Shown here one piece after another: positions 7,801-16,962 of a stretch of DNA of 64,000 nucleotides. The notes under the pieces were generated by a model that was given only the letters and a program-made list of their open reading frames with translations, ran no database searches and was not told the origin of the DNA. The position numbers were made by a program, and so were the translations under genes. The DNA comes from Phytophthora colocasiae (Eukaryota > Oomycota > Peronosporomycetes > Peronosporales > Peronosporaceae). Numbering within the stretch: the first letter of the stretch is position 1; each line of letters opens with the position of its first letter. The DNA is taken from the NCBI GenBank assembly GCA_018806915.1, contig JAGKQI010000047.1, positions 434,001-498,000 of the forward strand. The letters are read 5' to 3'.

Positions 7801-10268
7801 TCGGTGCGGGCATTACCCCCAGGGAGCATCTGGACGAGGTCTCTGAAAATCTGATCCCAGTTAAGGGGCGAGTCAAGCCGCCAGTTCCTATCAGTGTGGA
7901 AATGCTGGAAGCAGATTATCAGGGCTATGTTCTGAGTTTTGATGGTGCCGCAAAGACGTCTACCCGTCTGGGAAGCTGTGGGTGTATACTCTGGGAACTC
8001 CCGGGGTGGAGCGTTCTGGAAGCCCGAGGGTTTCCCCTGACGGATGTCACGGTGAATGACTCGGAATACTGTGGCCTGAATTATGGTCTGAAGATGGCAC
8101 TCGACCACGGAATACAGGAGTTGGTGGTTGTGGGAGATTCGCGCATCGCGATACAACAGGCTCAGGGGCTAATCAACTGCAATCAGCCTAACTTGCAACG
8201 GAGGTTGGCCGAATTTGAGTCTCTGAAAACCAAGTTCCGGACTCTGAAGTTGATGCATGTGAAGCGCGAGTTTAACCAAGCAGCGGATTACCTGACCTCG
8301 AAGACTTTGACTCTTGGGGAAGCTTGGCAGGTGCAAGACGAGGATGAACTCATGCACCTGCAACTGGTATCCAAAGTTCATGAGAAACTGATGAAGCCTT
8401 GCTCAGCCCCGGACCTGGAAGCTCAAGAGTCAAAAATATCAGACTCTGAAGAACGTAATGCGTCACCAGAGTCTGAGAATGTTTTTGATCCGGAATCCGC
8501 ACCCCTACCTCGATCGGCCAGAGTGTTGATTGCTGTAACCCGTGCCCAAGCTCCGCCTGACGCTAATCTGCCTGAGGGTGATGGCGAACGAGAACCTTTG
8601 GGACCTTTGGAGTTCCAGGCAGAACGCTGGCGACGGATCAAGGCGCATCAGAGTCAGGACCCGTACTTTGTTGAACTCATGAAGTTTCTGAAAGGTGACG
8701 TGGGAGATTTACCACGACCCCGAGTCAGGAAGCTTGCCAGAGTTGCTGAGGACTTCGTTCTGGATTCTAGAGATGTACTATATCGCCTGAGTCGCGCTAC
8801 TCGAGAGCGGCCCCGGGACAATGTTGACGAACTCAGACTGGTGATTCCCAGAGACTTGTATCCAGACTTGTTACACTATGCTCATGAAGACTACCAAGGT
8901 GGGCATCAAGGAATCAGGAGAACCTTTGAGAAGTTGAGTTCGGAATTTTACTGGTTGGGTATGTATGCCGATGTGGAGAGATTTGTGAAGGAATGCGTAG
9001 ACTGTGCCAGTGGCAAGGGGCGACCCCCAAATCCTGGACCGTCCCCTGGAAATATTGAGCCCAACCGGCCATTTGAAGTGGTGTCTATGGATTTTGTGAC
9101 ACACATGCCGAAATCCGCACGTGGAAACACATTTCTCTTGCTGTTCCAGGATATGTTTTCGGGATACGTAATGTGCAAACCAATGAGTGTCACCACTGCT
9201 CAGGATGTAGCAGAGGCTTATGAGGAACGCGTTTTCAGAAACTTTGGTGCTAGCTCTCTGATTCGTCATGATCAAGATCCTCGTTTTATGAGTGAGGTGT
9301 TCAAGTGTTTCAGGGAACTTTTGGGTAGCAGACAACGCGCTACTCTAGGATACCGGCCTCAAGCCAACGGCCAGCAGGAGAGATCAGTACAGACTGTGGT
9401 GCGCGCGATTAAGGCATATATCTCTGAAGCTGATCAAAGTGACTGGGATGATCACGCCGAACGTCTGATGTTTGCCCTGAACACGTCATTCGATGCCACC
9501 CGTCTGGAGACGCCTTTCTACCTGGTACATGGTTGGGATGCTCATGGGACGGTGTCCGCTATGCTTGGACCCAAGCCATCGACGACTCAGGAGCGAACTG
9601 CGTACGAATGGAGACGGAAGATGCAACGAGACTATAGCTATGCTCTGGCAGGTGCCGAAGATCTCCAGAAGAAGGCAAAGCGTGACCGGTCTGAAGAACA
9701 GACCAGAAAATGGAACGAGTTGTCAGAGCGTCTGAAGTCAGGTTTCGCTATAGGCGACGCTGTATGGCTCTACATCCCTAAGGTACAAACGGGATTGAGC
9801 AGGAAACTAGCACACATGTGGCACGGACCCTTCAGGATCGAGGAGACGCTGGACGATTTCAGAGTACGACTCAAGGTTGAAGATACCGGCTACCGCGTGA
9901 ACCCCTGGGTCCATGTGAGCCGTCTAAAGCCAAGGGCCATGTTCCCCAGACGACCCACGGTGGAACTCCAGATTCCAGAAGATGATGATTTTGACGCCGC
10001 CCTGTTACCAGAAGATAGTTGGGAACCTGATATTGAAAACGGCGAGTATGAAGTAGAGAAGATTCTGGATACCCGTTGGAACAAGCGTACCAGGACGTCC
10101 AGACGCCTGCGCGAATATTTGATTAAGTGGAAAGGTTACGATGAAACTGAGTGGTTACCGTTATCGAAGTTGAACTGTGGAGCATTACTTTACGAATTCA
10201 ACCAGAGTGCACGAGCACGAGCCCGTTTTCAGGCGATGCAGGCTGGAGACGATCATCCCAGAGTCTAA
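4863..10268 (+). CDS. pol: Gypsy-1 pol polyprotein: PR, RT, RNase H (degenerate), archaeal-type RNase H, integrase, chromodomain
   Basis: This intact ORF has 1801 codons from the first ATG; the frame is open back to 4752. The aspartic protease motif LLDTGA is near residue 16. RT spans ~510-780 with catalytic YIDD at 718-721, preceded by an unusual ~50-residue acidic insertion after the NAPLVYQ motif. The RNase H next to RT (~860-950) has lost its acidic residues (HAN for DAS, TRY for TDH). A second RNase H at ~1020-1130 keeps FDGA, SEYCGL, VVGDS and AADYL. Integrase has an HHCC finger (~1338-1385) and a DDE core (MDFVTH, HDQDPRF, QQERSV). A chromodomain (~1729-1785) closes the protein and probably directs insertion into marked chromatin. 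No in-frame stops are present, so this is the best-preserved pol in the window. Confidence 0.93.
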   Translation: MVYGAVNDHRTKILLDTGATINILSYDFARKLGLRLKSHKQTKVSGMGGVPTYIGASAEIKLTLGPRVVYIVDVWVANIGEGIDVLLGMGFMFAAGVRISAREGLVSLPDEVVVMMCNWEPGDHIGRNRSVRPSEAVLLSPGEEFIVRIDYGPTNPQREVVWAGRGDRWVTQLIYAARSWPVAVRVVNISDKNTWVNELSDVARIVECGFFPRHGRFVRPGSAAYRDWEVLILESTPSPETKKRMKREAELEALMPQPPCVDRPDYPWPTEILQRPRFDNARVQFVKPESTPTVKRVRFALDAFTQTENGCSGESTGSADISTDTRDLETSSESTPHTDPGDSSVVITGDVLDSKPECLLGDSQTPELPADDFDLMDESWDIPIQGMPGTPVEKLRVEYERCMNVSNEELDLEPGVYMREGTELPAQLRDQLVMLPELEELTPECDIDSADVGEPGKTTPEMEKKLRDILRYHRKIFLGDGNAAPAPARGVVCDLDVGDAKPVAQRPRSVAPHLMLKVYELLKKLLETGLIEYSNSPWASPIVIVLKKNGVDIRMCIDYRIVNGFIQLSRYPLPLIDDLLIGFEAAMWFMSLDMASGFWAIRMTERARLISSFICPFGHFQWVRMPFGLKNAPLVYQAMLDNCLWGFVRLSPEEEAEVDAEVLEFLQLQPQDSEKHLSDSENHTPISEMPALTSQMTVFQRNIPVPTCMGPVLGRSSYIDDIAHGAPTWDQLCDDLNALLFRLRYWNISVSLPKSEFGKLSIPYLSHEISAEGLRATPKIVKGVEELPFPSTLKGVQSFMGSLNYYNKFIEDLPVIAATLYELTDEQIRAGRDLTRAKEAFEILKRKIVSTPLLRHPDRTRPFVVIPHANPWAASAVLGQEYEGIIHPVRFTGRVLNDAELRYHIAEKEVIAILRVLENFRALVESSPVIVVYTRYSVLKWLLTSNSTDGRNVKWGMKLSQWNLEIRRVQRDEDGLPAILGAGITPREHLDEVSENLIPVKGRVKPPVPISVEMLEADYQGYVLSFDGAAKTSTRLGSCGCILWELPGWSVLEARGFPLTDVTVNDSEYCGLNYGLKMALDHGIQELVVVGDSRIAIQQAQGLINCNQPNLQRRLAEFESLKTKFRTLKLMHVKREFNQAADYLTSKTLTLGEAWQVQDEDELMHLQLVSKVHEKLMKPCSAPDLEAQESKISDSEERNASPESENVFDPESAPLPRSARVLIAVTRAQAPPDANLPEGDGEREPLGPLEFQAERWRRIKAHQSQDPYFVELMKFLKGDVGDLPRPRVRKLARVAEDFVLDSRDVLYRLSRATRERPRDNVDELRLVIPRDLYPDLLHYAHEDYQGGHQGIRRTFEKLSSEFYWLGMYADVERFVKECVDCASGKGRPPNPGPSPGNIEPNRPFEVVSMDFVTHMPKSARGNTFLLLFQDMFSGYVMCKPMSVTTAQDVAEAYEERVFRNFGASSLIRHDQDPRFMSEVFKCFRELLGSRQRATLGYRPQANGQQERSVQTVVRAIKAYISEADQSDWDDHAERLMFALNTSFDATRLETPFYLVHGWDAHGTVSAMLGPKPSTTQERTAYEWRRKMQRDYSYALAGAEDLQKKAKRDRSEEQTRKWNELSERLKSGFAIGDAVWLYIPKVQTGLSRKLAHMWHGPFRIEETLDDFRVRLKVEDTGYRVNPWVHVSRLKPRAMFPRRPTVELQIPEDDDFDAALLPEDSWEPDIENGEYEVEKILDTRWNKRTRTSRRLREYLIKWKGYDETEWLPLSKLNCGALLYEFNQSARARARFQAMQAGDDHPRV

Positions 10269-10464
10269 TAACTCTGAAAACACATCTGGAAGTCTGATAT
10301 CTGAAGGATTTCAGATATTGACTTTTAAAGTGTGGTAATCTGAGTGCGTGTTTTCAGAGACTTATTTCTGAAATTCATGCGTTTGGATATGTGATCGACC
10401 ATGTTGCTGCTTATATAAAACGACTGTGTGAATATGGAAGTGAGTTTGTGGAGAATTAAGTACT

Positions 10465-10854
10465 GGAGGATACAAAGTTATGAATGATGAGATGATGAGA
10501 AGGAGTGTGATTATGTGGAGTGATATTGAAAGATTAAAGGATTAGGGAGCTACACTGAGGCCGGGGATTTACGTCACAAATGCAGACAACTATTTGGCTT
10601 CTCGAAGATGCAGCCTTCCCGTGGGAACCATGGTGGACACCTGAGCTTCAGTAGTGAAGGGAGGATACAAAGTTATGAATGATGAGATGATGAGAAGGAG
10701 TGTGATTATGTGGAGTGATATTGAAAGATTAAAGGATTAGGGAGCTACACTGAGGCCGGGGATTTACGTCACAAATGCAGACAACTATTTGGCTTCTCGA
10801 AGATGCAGCCTTCCCGTGGGAACCATGGTGGACACCTGAGCTTCAGTAGTGAAG
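10465..10854 (+). repeat. Perfect two-copy tandem repeat, 195 bp per unit
   Basis: Units 10465-10659 and 10660-10854 appear identical, each starting GGAGGATACAAAG and ending GTAGTGAAG. They lie between the pol stop and the antisense ORF. The second unit contains the last codons and stop of that antisense ORF. The units look noncoding on the plus strand. Confidence 0.9.
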
Positions 10855-13800
10855 GGAGATCGGGTTCTCGGAACGCTCCGCAGGTGTCAATTGATCCTTC
10901 TTGATGTCAGCAGGGACATACTGGAGCCACTTTTCGTCCGCATTCACCGTGGCCCATTGCATCCGAGCAGGCTCAATAGCGTCCAAGTCACCCAGTTGCG
11001 TCTCCAGACTCAGACACTTGGGACCCCCCAGCTCTGCGACTCTGGGATCTTGCCAGATCCAAGGGCAGGACTTGTCTGGGACAACCCAGATGCCAGGCTC
11101 TGAAAGCAGCGACTCTGGGAAATCTTTGTGCCCCAGGACCTTTCGGATGAGGGCGTTGTGCTGACGAATCATGGCGGCTCGGCGCATGGACCGGTACTTG
11201 TGAAGCTCCGCAGACTTGTCGTCAGCCTCAACATCCATGGTCACCCAATGCGTACGCTCCCAGAAGGCTTGAGCATGCTTCTTCATGCTGCGCACGATGT
11301 CTTCCACGTCAGCCAACACCATGGGCCCCAGTTCTTCCCGCTTGTGGAAGTAAAACTCTGAGAATCGGTTGTCGAACATGACTTTCCAAGTGGCACGCTT
11401 CTTGCGGAGGACTGCACAGTACCGCTCAGAGTCCCAGCGCTTCTTGAGGATGGCACATGAGTGCTTGTGCACCTCGTAGTCTGGAAAACCCAATGTCTGG
11501 CCAGTGGTGGTCTTGGTAGAGCTCACTCGTTGTACCCTGATACCATAGTACAACCAGGAGGATGCCTCACAGTCTGGTGTTTCCACCACCTGGAGCTCCT
11601 TGACCGTCAGGGAGTTATAGGGCTTGGACACCAGACTACGCGCTTTCCCAGAAGAACTTTTGGACTTCGATCCACTTCCACTGGTGGACTTCGGGCGAGA
11701 CTTAGGACTGGTGTGGGCCTTTACGGATGCGATACTCCTCTTGGACTTCTTGGTGGGGATGATAGGTCCATCATCAGAGTCTGAGTCGTCATCAGAATCC
11801 CGGGGACGTTTGGAACCAGGACGCGGGTGGTCATCAGACTTCTTGTCTCCAGACTTCTTGCTCCCGGACCTCTTGTCCCCAGACTTCTTGCTCCCAGACT
11901 TCTTGTCCTGAGACTTCTTGTCTTCAGACTTGTCGCTCTCGGAATCGCTGTCGTCAGACTCACCATCATCAGAGCTCTCGTCGTCGTCTTCGTCTTCAGA
12001 CTCGATCACACCAGAATCCTTGTAATCCGGATCGTCCTTGGGGTTGTCGGCGGTGGACTCGACATCACTTTCTGGATAATTTACGTGACCATCCAGATCA
12101 CCCCAGGCTGCAGGCTCGGTACCAGCTGAGATGTGACGATCCACCACCTCGTCGGCCATCTGGTAATACACTTCAGGGACGTACTTGGCCCAAAGAGTAG
12201 CATCCAGGCGACGAGAGAATACCAGGCTCACCAACATCTGAATGAGAGCCGGACTGCTGAAGAGACTGTGAGCCGCTTTATCCGATGCCAACCACTCCAT
12301 GGCTTTATCATACTTGATCCCAGATAGCAGGGCTTGGCGGAGGTCGGGTCGAACTTCCTTCCAGACCACGTCACCAGGGAGTCTCTTGTGGACTTCAGAC
12401 TTTGCCACCTTAGAATCTGCATTCGCCGGAAGCGCCGATTCTTCAACGGGCTTGTGTCCGGACGGGCGACGCTGCAAATTCTTGGAGTCCCACTTGAGCG
12501 GTCGCTTTGGAGGTGATTTCAGAGTCTGGGGCTTCGGCGGATATGACAGGTACCGTGGGCTCTTGCTCTTGGACTCTGAGGTTTCAGTACTTGGACGAGT
12601 AAGATCCAGAACTCTGGAGGTCCTCGCGGTCTTCTCAGCAGCCTGACGAGCTCGTTTCTCAGAAAGCCGTTTCTTGAAGTCAGGAACGGGTTTCTTTCGC
12701 GCGTCCAAGGCTGTCACGCTGATGATAGTCGTCCAGTTATCAGGGACGATGGTGTCCTCTTGGTATGACACCAGAAGGTCATGGAGCCGATCCCAATTGC
12801 CAGAGATTTCAGAATTCTCTTGTAAGAACTCTGAGAACCCCCACGGATCTGTGGGCTTGACCTCAGGACGCGACTTCAGAATCGAGACCTGTGCTTGAAG
12901 ATCAGCGACTTGGGACTTCAGAACTGCCTTGTCCGACTTCAGAGCTTCCACTTGGTCCTGGTAGTGAGCTTTGAGATCCTGAATCTCCGAAGTCATGCGT
13001 TCTTCTACCGCACCGGCGTCTTGCTGGGCACACTTAAGCTCGTGTTTCCAGTATTGACAGTGCAGTACCCACTCACGCTTGATTTCTTCGCATTCAGAGC
13101 GCGCTGCTGCAGCATCAATCAAGGCGACACCGTTCTGAGAACCAACGCGTTCCCGAAGGCGACGGTGAGCAGCAGTCATAAGCTTTAAGCATCCGGCCGT
13201 CCGAAAAACTTTCTCGGCAAGCCGAGTGGGAGAGACATGAGAAACCAGAGACCCCAGTTCCCGGCGAACATCCACAGACGACGTCAAAGCATCCAGAGTA
13301 CGCACGTCTGGAGTCTGGGCGCACGGAGACACAACTTCGGCGGGGTCGAAGCTTGGAATCACTCGCTCCAGCTCCCGGAGGTCTTCATCAGTAAGTGCCT
13401 CGTAACCCACGAGCACACAGGGGCCACCGTACGCATTCGCTATGTGGCGCCCTCTTCTGAAGTCTTCAGCTCGCGCGGGGGTACTCACCAGAAAGGCACG
13501 TCCCTCTGGCTTCACGCTGGGAGCGATATAGTTCTGGGGAACATCAGAGTCCCCCAACGCCGTGACTTGATCCCCTGTGGTTGTCACCAGACCCTGACGA
13601 AACAGTCGATCGACCCATTCCGTAGACAAAAGCCGTGGGGCACCAAAGGCTCGCGGTCTGAAGACACCAGGAGTTCCCTCAGAGAATTCAGAGGGAGATT
13701 CCCCACGTGAAACCACTGGTGGCGAGAGATCATCAACACCGGCCGAGTTCATGTCATCACCAGGGAGATCCTCAGTCGGACCATCGACCTGTGAGTCGGT

Positions 13801-14163
13801 AGGTTGGGATGCATGGGCTGGGGCGCTAGGGCTGCCACCTGGCGATGTAGCCGAACCAACATCTCCACCCTGCGACATATTGGCAGTTGCCGAAGCAGGA
13901 CAAGTGCCTGTGGCGTCGCCTGCCGCCCCATTCGGTGGGGCGTTTAAGCTCAGAGGAGCGTTCGTTTCCTCAGTCATGAGCGAAAGGACGGAGTTTTGAA
14001 AATGATCGCCTGTTTGGCAAGTCAAATTCAAGTTTCTGAGTCTGAGAGAATCAGATTGTGCGACGGGACACCAGAGACTCTGAAAACCAGGTAACTGACA
14101 AAGAGTTGCAGCTACGCTACGATCTGAAAACCGTCTATCAGAATGTTTGATAGGCCTGGCCAT
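10843..14163 (-). CDS. Antisense ORF of Gypsy-1, 1106 codons, unknown function
   Basis: An uninterrupted minus-strand ORF fills the space between pol and the 3' LTR. The first ATG is at 14163; the ATG at 13977 (MTEETNAPLS) is an equally good start. The N-terminus is Ser/Pro/Ala-rich. Residues ~375-460 form a coiled coil with heptads of Leu/Val (VEALKSDKAVLKSQVADL). A Lys/Ser-rich stretch and an Asp/Glu/Ser tract lead into repeats of KKSGDKKSG near 790-830. The C-terminal ~250 residues look folded, with many Trp, Tyr and His residues. I recognise no family. Antisense ORFs at this position are known in some plant Ty3/Gypsy elements, but homology to them is not claimed. Overlapping plus-strand ORFs are short and look like shadows. 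Confidence 0.8.
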   Translation of the reverse strand: MARPIKHSDRRFSDRSVAATLCQLPGFQSLWCPVAQSDSLRLRNLNLTCQTGDHFQNSVLSLMTEETNAPLSLNAPPNGAAGDATGTCPASATANMSQGGDVGSATSPGGSPSAPAHASQPTDSQVDGPTEDLPGDDMNSAGVDDLSPPVVSRGESPSEFSEGTPGVFRPRAFGAPRLLSTEWVDRLFRQGLVTTTGDQVTALGDSDVPQNYIAPSVKPEGRAFLVSTPARAEDFRRGRHIANAYGGPCVLVGYEALTDEDLRELERVIPSFDPAEVVSPCAQTPDVRTLDALTSSVDVRRELGSLVSHVSPTRLAEKVFRTAGCLKLMTAAHRRLRERVGSQNGVALIDAAAARSECEEIKREWVLHCQYWKHELKCAQQDAGAVEERMTSEIQDLKAHYQDQVEALKSDKAVLKSQVADLQAQVSILKSRPEVKPTDPWGFSEFLQENSEISGNWDRLHDLLVSYQEDTIVPDNWTTIISVTALDARKKPVPDFKKRLSEKRARQAAEKTARTSRVLDLTRPSTETSESKSKSPRYLSYPPKPQTLKSPPKRPLKWDSKNLQRRPSGHKPVEESALPANADSKVAKSEVHKRLPGDVVWKEVRPDLRQALLSGIKYDKAMEWLASDKAAHSLFSSPALIQMLVSLVFSRRLDATLWAKYVPEVYYQMADEVVDRHISAGTEPAAWGDLDGHVNYPESDVESTADNPKDDPDYKDSGVIESEDEDDDESSDDGESDDSDSESDKSEDKKSQDKKSGSKKSGDKRSGSKKSGDKKSDDHPRPGSKRPRDSDDDSDSDDGPIIPTKKSKRSIASVKAHTSPKSRPKSTSGSGSKSKSSSGKARSLVSKPYNSLTVKELQVVETPDCEASSWLYYGIRVQRVSSTKTTTGQTLGFPDYEVHKHSCAILKKRWDSERYCAVLRKKRATWKVMFDNRFSEFYFHKREELGPMVLADVEDIVRSMKKHAQAFWERTHWVTMDVEADDKSAELHKYRSMRRAAMIRQHNALIRKVLGHKDFPESLLSEPGIWVVPDKSCPWIWQDPRVAELGGPKCLSLETQLGDLDAIEPARMQWATVNADEKWLQYVPADIKKDQLTPAERSENPISLHY

Positions 14164-14206
14164 GATACACAGCTTGGAGAAAGTTCCGCACTGATGGATC
14201 GTGACC

Positions 14207-14217
14207 AGGAGGGGCGG
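14207..14217 (+). promoter_or_regulatory. Probable polypurine tract of Gypsy-1
   Basis: AGGAGGGGCGG is followed after one base by TGACATG, a possible LTR start. It is the most convincing purine run upstream of the 3' LTR. A weaker alternative precedes TGTTATATATAG at 15312. Confidence 0.5.
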
Positions 14218-14218
14218 T

Positions 14219-15904
14219 TGACATGATGTTAATTCCGATTTTTCGAGCGACAGGTGGATATTACGTTACGATGTGATTGGTTATACTATGGGTTATAAGC
14301 GAAAGGGACTTTGGGACGCGGCCGCACCCGTGCGACATCTGTGGAAGATTGTGGATAAACCTTCGCCTGACTGTAAAGGGGCCCAAAGGACCAGAAGTGT
14401 ACTTCAGAGTGTGCACAACTCTGAAGATCAACTACACTCGGTCTGGTCACCGGACTTGACCCGACGATGAGTGCCTAAGTTCTGGCGGAAAGTCTCTCAG
14501 AAGAACGTATCTCTGAGAGACCTCATCCCGTTACCGTCCAGCGCGACGATGGATGGTTCAAGGATTCACAATATATACCCGCAGAGACCAAGTATCGCGC
14601 GCCGGACGCCGCGCACCCGCGCAACCCTCAAGATCTTCATGTACGTTGAAGCATTAGTGCTCCGTACTCTGGTTTCGTATTCAAGACTCTGGTATCTCTA
14701 ACTCTGAGTGACCAAGACTCTGAAAACCAAGTGATATCGGACTCTGAAAACCAGGATACCAGACTCTGAAACCACCGAAGATTCAAGACCATACTGAAAC
14801 CAAGTGAACCCAAGTTCAAGTCACGCATTCAAGTGATTACTGACCTGCACATCCCCCGTAATGACGTCTCTACCTGTCAACCCATCGAGATCGGCTGCAC
14901 AGACTGCATACTGAGACCAAGTCAAAGTACCAGATGTATACAAAGACCAAGAGTACCTGAGATATGAAGACTGACTGCATAAAGGACGCAAAAGACGACA
15001 AGAAGGAGAGAATTACCAGAGATATATGATAGTTATGAGGAAGATAAACGATAAACAGAGTTCAATTTGCTTGCTACTGCACAAGTCCGCTTGAGAGGTA
15101 TCCAAGCCACTACGTCATCACGTACGTCGTGTGATCTCCACCAAATTCAATCCCTTAGGTGGAGATCAGGTAACGTAGAGACCTGAAAGGACCCGCCTAT
15201 TCCATATCCTAGTTGGGTCGTTTGTTTTGTCTCTAGCGGTAGCCCATTTCATATTGATCGTTTGGACAGGCTCTGGAAACTAGACAGTCGTTTTCAGAGT
15301 GCAAGGTAGACTGTTATATATAGCCGATTGTATTGGTTTATATTTTCCCTCTATATTAGAGGGTGGTGCGCGAACGTAAAGGGATACCAGACAGACCAGG
15401 TGTCTGGTAGTAAGTCCCTAGTTGACCTGGAGTGTTAGCCCACCGTTCAAGGGCCTAGAAAGAATAAGAACGGCTGTATATATTTGTATATTTTCGAACT
15501 CTGTATATTGGTTGTTTATCTCTGAGAGTCAGGTATCTCGGTTCTGGATTTGTGATATTCAGACACCGAATTCAGACTTTCTCTGGTATATTAACCTCTT
15601 TTCGACCGCCGACTTCCTGGAAAACACTTTTGTTTCCAGAGATTCCGACTCCCGAACGCTCCTGGAAGGATTTCCTGAATACCGACACCAGACTCCAAGG
15701 GAACCCCAACCTCTCTTCACAACACATTCTCAGACTCCGGCGAGGGTCATATTTCCGAAGACAACGAACCCACGAGGATACCGCAAGGTACCACACGCCA
15801 ACCTACCGTTGTACGGCTCTGAAAACCCTTTTTCAGTAGTCGTATAACTAGGGTTCACTATACGCCCCCTGCTCCGCGACCAAAGTTTCACCGACTTCGC
15901 GACA
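14219..15904 (+). repeat. 3' LTR of Gypsy-1 (left end uncertain)
   Basis: The right end at 15904 is fixed by comparison with the 5' LTR and by the return of tandem-array sequence at 15905. The left end cannot be proved because the 5' LTR start is outside the window. TG at 14219 after the polypurine tract gives 1686 bp; TGT at 15312 would give 593 bp. A TATA-like TTATATATAG lies at 15314-15323. Region 14640-14780 holds several copies of ACTCTGAAAACCA. Confidence 0.6.
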
Positions 15905-16643
15905 GAAGGAAAGAGGTCTAGCTAAAGCAGTCAATAAATGCTGTCCATTAATCTGCAGTTGATGTGCGTGTAACTACGCGAAAAACGGTTGTGCCTTGGT
16001 AGTTACGCAATGCAACGCGTTGACAACGTGCATTAGCAATAAACTGCCAGATTGATTGCCCCCCATCTGGGCACCGGAAGGGATGTGCAGCCAGATCGGG
16101 AGCAATCAATAGGACGCACAGTTTTTTTTTTGCCAATCACAGTGCGTAGGCATGGTGTCGGCCCGTGTCGGCACCCTTATGGTATGGGACAAAACGCTAT
16201 TACTAGCGATAATTCTTTGGTTACTTAATCGACTGGCTGTAAAAGAGCAGTTGCAGTTGAAAACCAAACTTTAGGCAATCAAATATCAATACATTTTCAG
16301 TTTACCTTTAAAGGATAAAAATAATCTTCTTATCACATAGTAGCACTAGTCGTTGTCAAGTATTCGACGTCTATCAAAGTAATCTTTGCGTAACGTACAC
16401 TTGCTCCGGCCTCATGACCATTACCCCCCCCCCCCCCCCCACCCCCACAAAAAAAAAAAAAACTTAAAAGAAAGGCGCTTTACTTCACACGGATACGTCT
16501 GTGAGCGTCTAATATATTTCCTTTTAAGCAGAGCCTTCAATATTTTATGGTTAGTGTTGGTAGGACAACAATATTCAACGTCACTGAGCACACGGGCCGG
16601 CAGTATAAAGATCTAGTGCCCTACATGTTGCAAGATTTCTTTA
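15905..16643. repeat. Tandem-array unit, copy 0 (spacer part)
   Basis: This segment matches 18928-19664 and 28903-29480. Its left end is cut by Gypsy-1 and its right end by the Tc1 insertion at TA 16642-16643. It contains a C-run (16424-16440) followed by an A-run (16449-16462), whose length differs between copies. A 62-codon minus-strand ORF is conserved only because the copies are recent. I see no convincing gene in this spacer. Confidence 0.85.
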
Positions 16644-16672
16644 CAGCGGGTAGATTAAATGAGCGCCCACCC
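16644..16672 (+). repeat. Left terminal inverted repeat of the Tc1 element
   Basis: It is identical over 29 bp to the reverse complement of 18082-18110 and adjoins the TA target duplication. Confidence 0.93.
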
Positions 16673-16962
16673 CAAACTGAAGCACATTTTCAATCATAGC
16701 GACTTCAATATTGCTTCGATTGAAACGAAACAAACGACATTGGATGCGCAAACAACACGGGATCGTTTTCCCCAACGGATTCGCTTTAATTTGATTGGTG
16801 GACTGCGCTACGGTTCATCTCAGCAGCTAATCGTGAGGCAATGGCTATAATGCAGTTAGGTTTTATACTTAGCTTTTCTATCAAATCCCGAATGTTACAC
16901 GAATGTTACCCGAAAAACTAACTTTTTGAGTGTCATGCCTCTCACTTCTCAATTTGCCTGCA

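Larger units (their letters stand above)
1..15904 (+). mobile_element. Gypsy-1: giant chromodomain Ty3/Gypsy retrotransposon
   Basis: Positions 1-233 are repeated at 15672-15904 with a single substitution (position 40), so these are the inner parts of two LTRs flanking one element. The order is LTR, tRNA-complementary primer site, gag, pol (protease, RT, RNase H, second RNase H, integrase, chromodomain), a long antisense ORF, polypurine tract and LTR. The 5' LTR begins before the window, so the whole element exceeds 15.9 kb. The right flank (15905 on) is the interior of the ~1.55-kb tandem unit, so the element inserted into that array. The low LTR divergence suggests a recent insertion. Confidence 0.93.

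Noticed and set aside
11624..13710. Plus-strand ORFs opposite the Gypsy-1 antisense gene
   Set aside because: Short, composition mirrors the opposite strand (Leu/Arg repeats from KKSGDKK codons), no motifs.
15312..15904. Alternative 593-bp 3' LTR of Gypsy-1 starting TGTTATATATAG
   Set aside because: Gives better TGT/ACA ends but the preceding sequence is a poor polypurine tract and the TATA box would sit at the very start; kept as an alternative only.
15948..16136. 62-codon minus-strand ORF repeated at 18969-19157 and 28942-29259
   Set aside because: Conserved only because the array units are nearly identical; its start depends on a variable poly-T tract and there is no domain.
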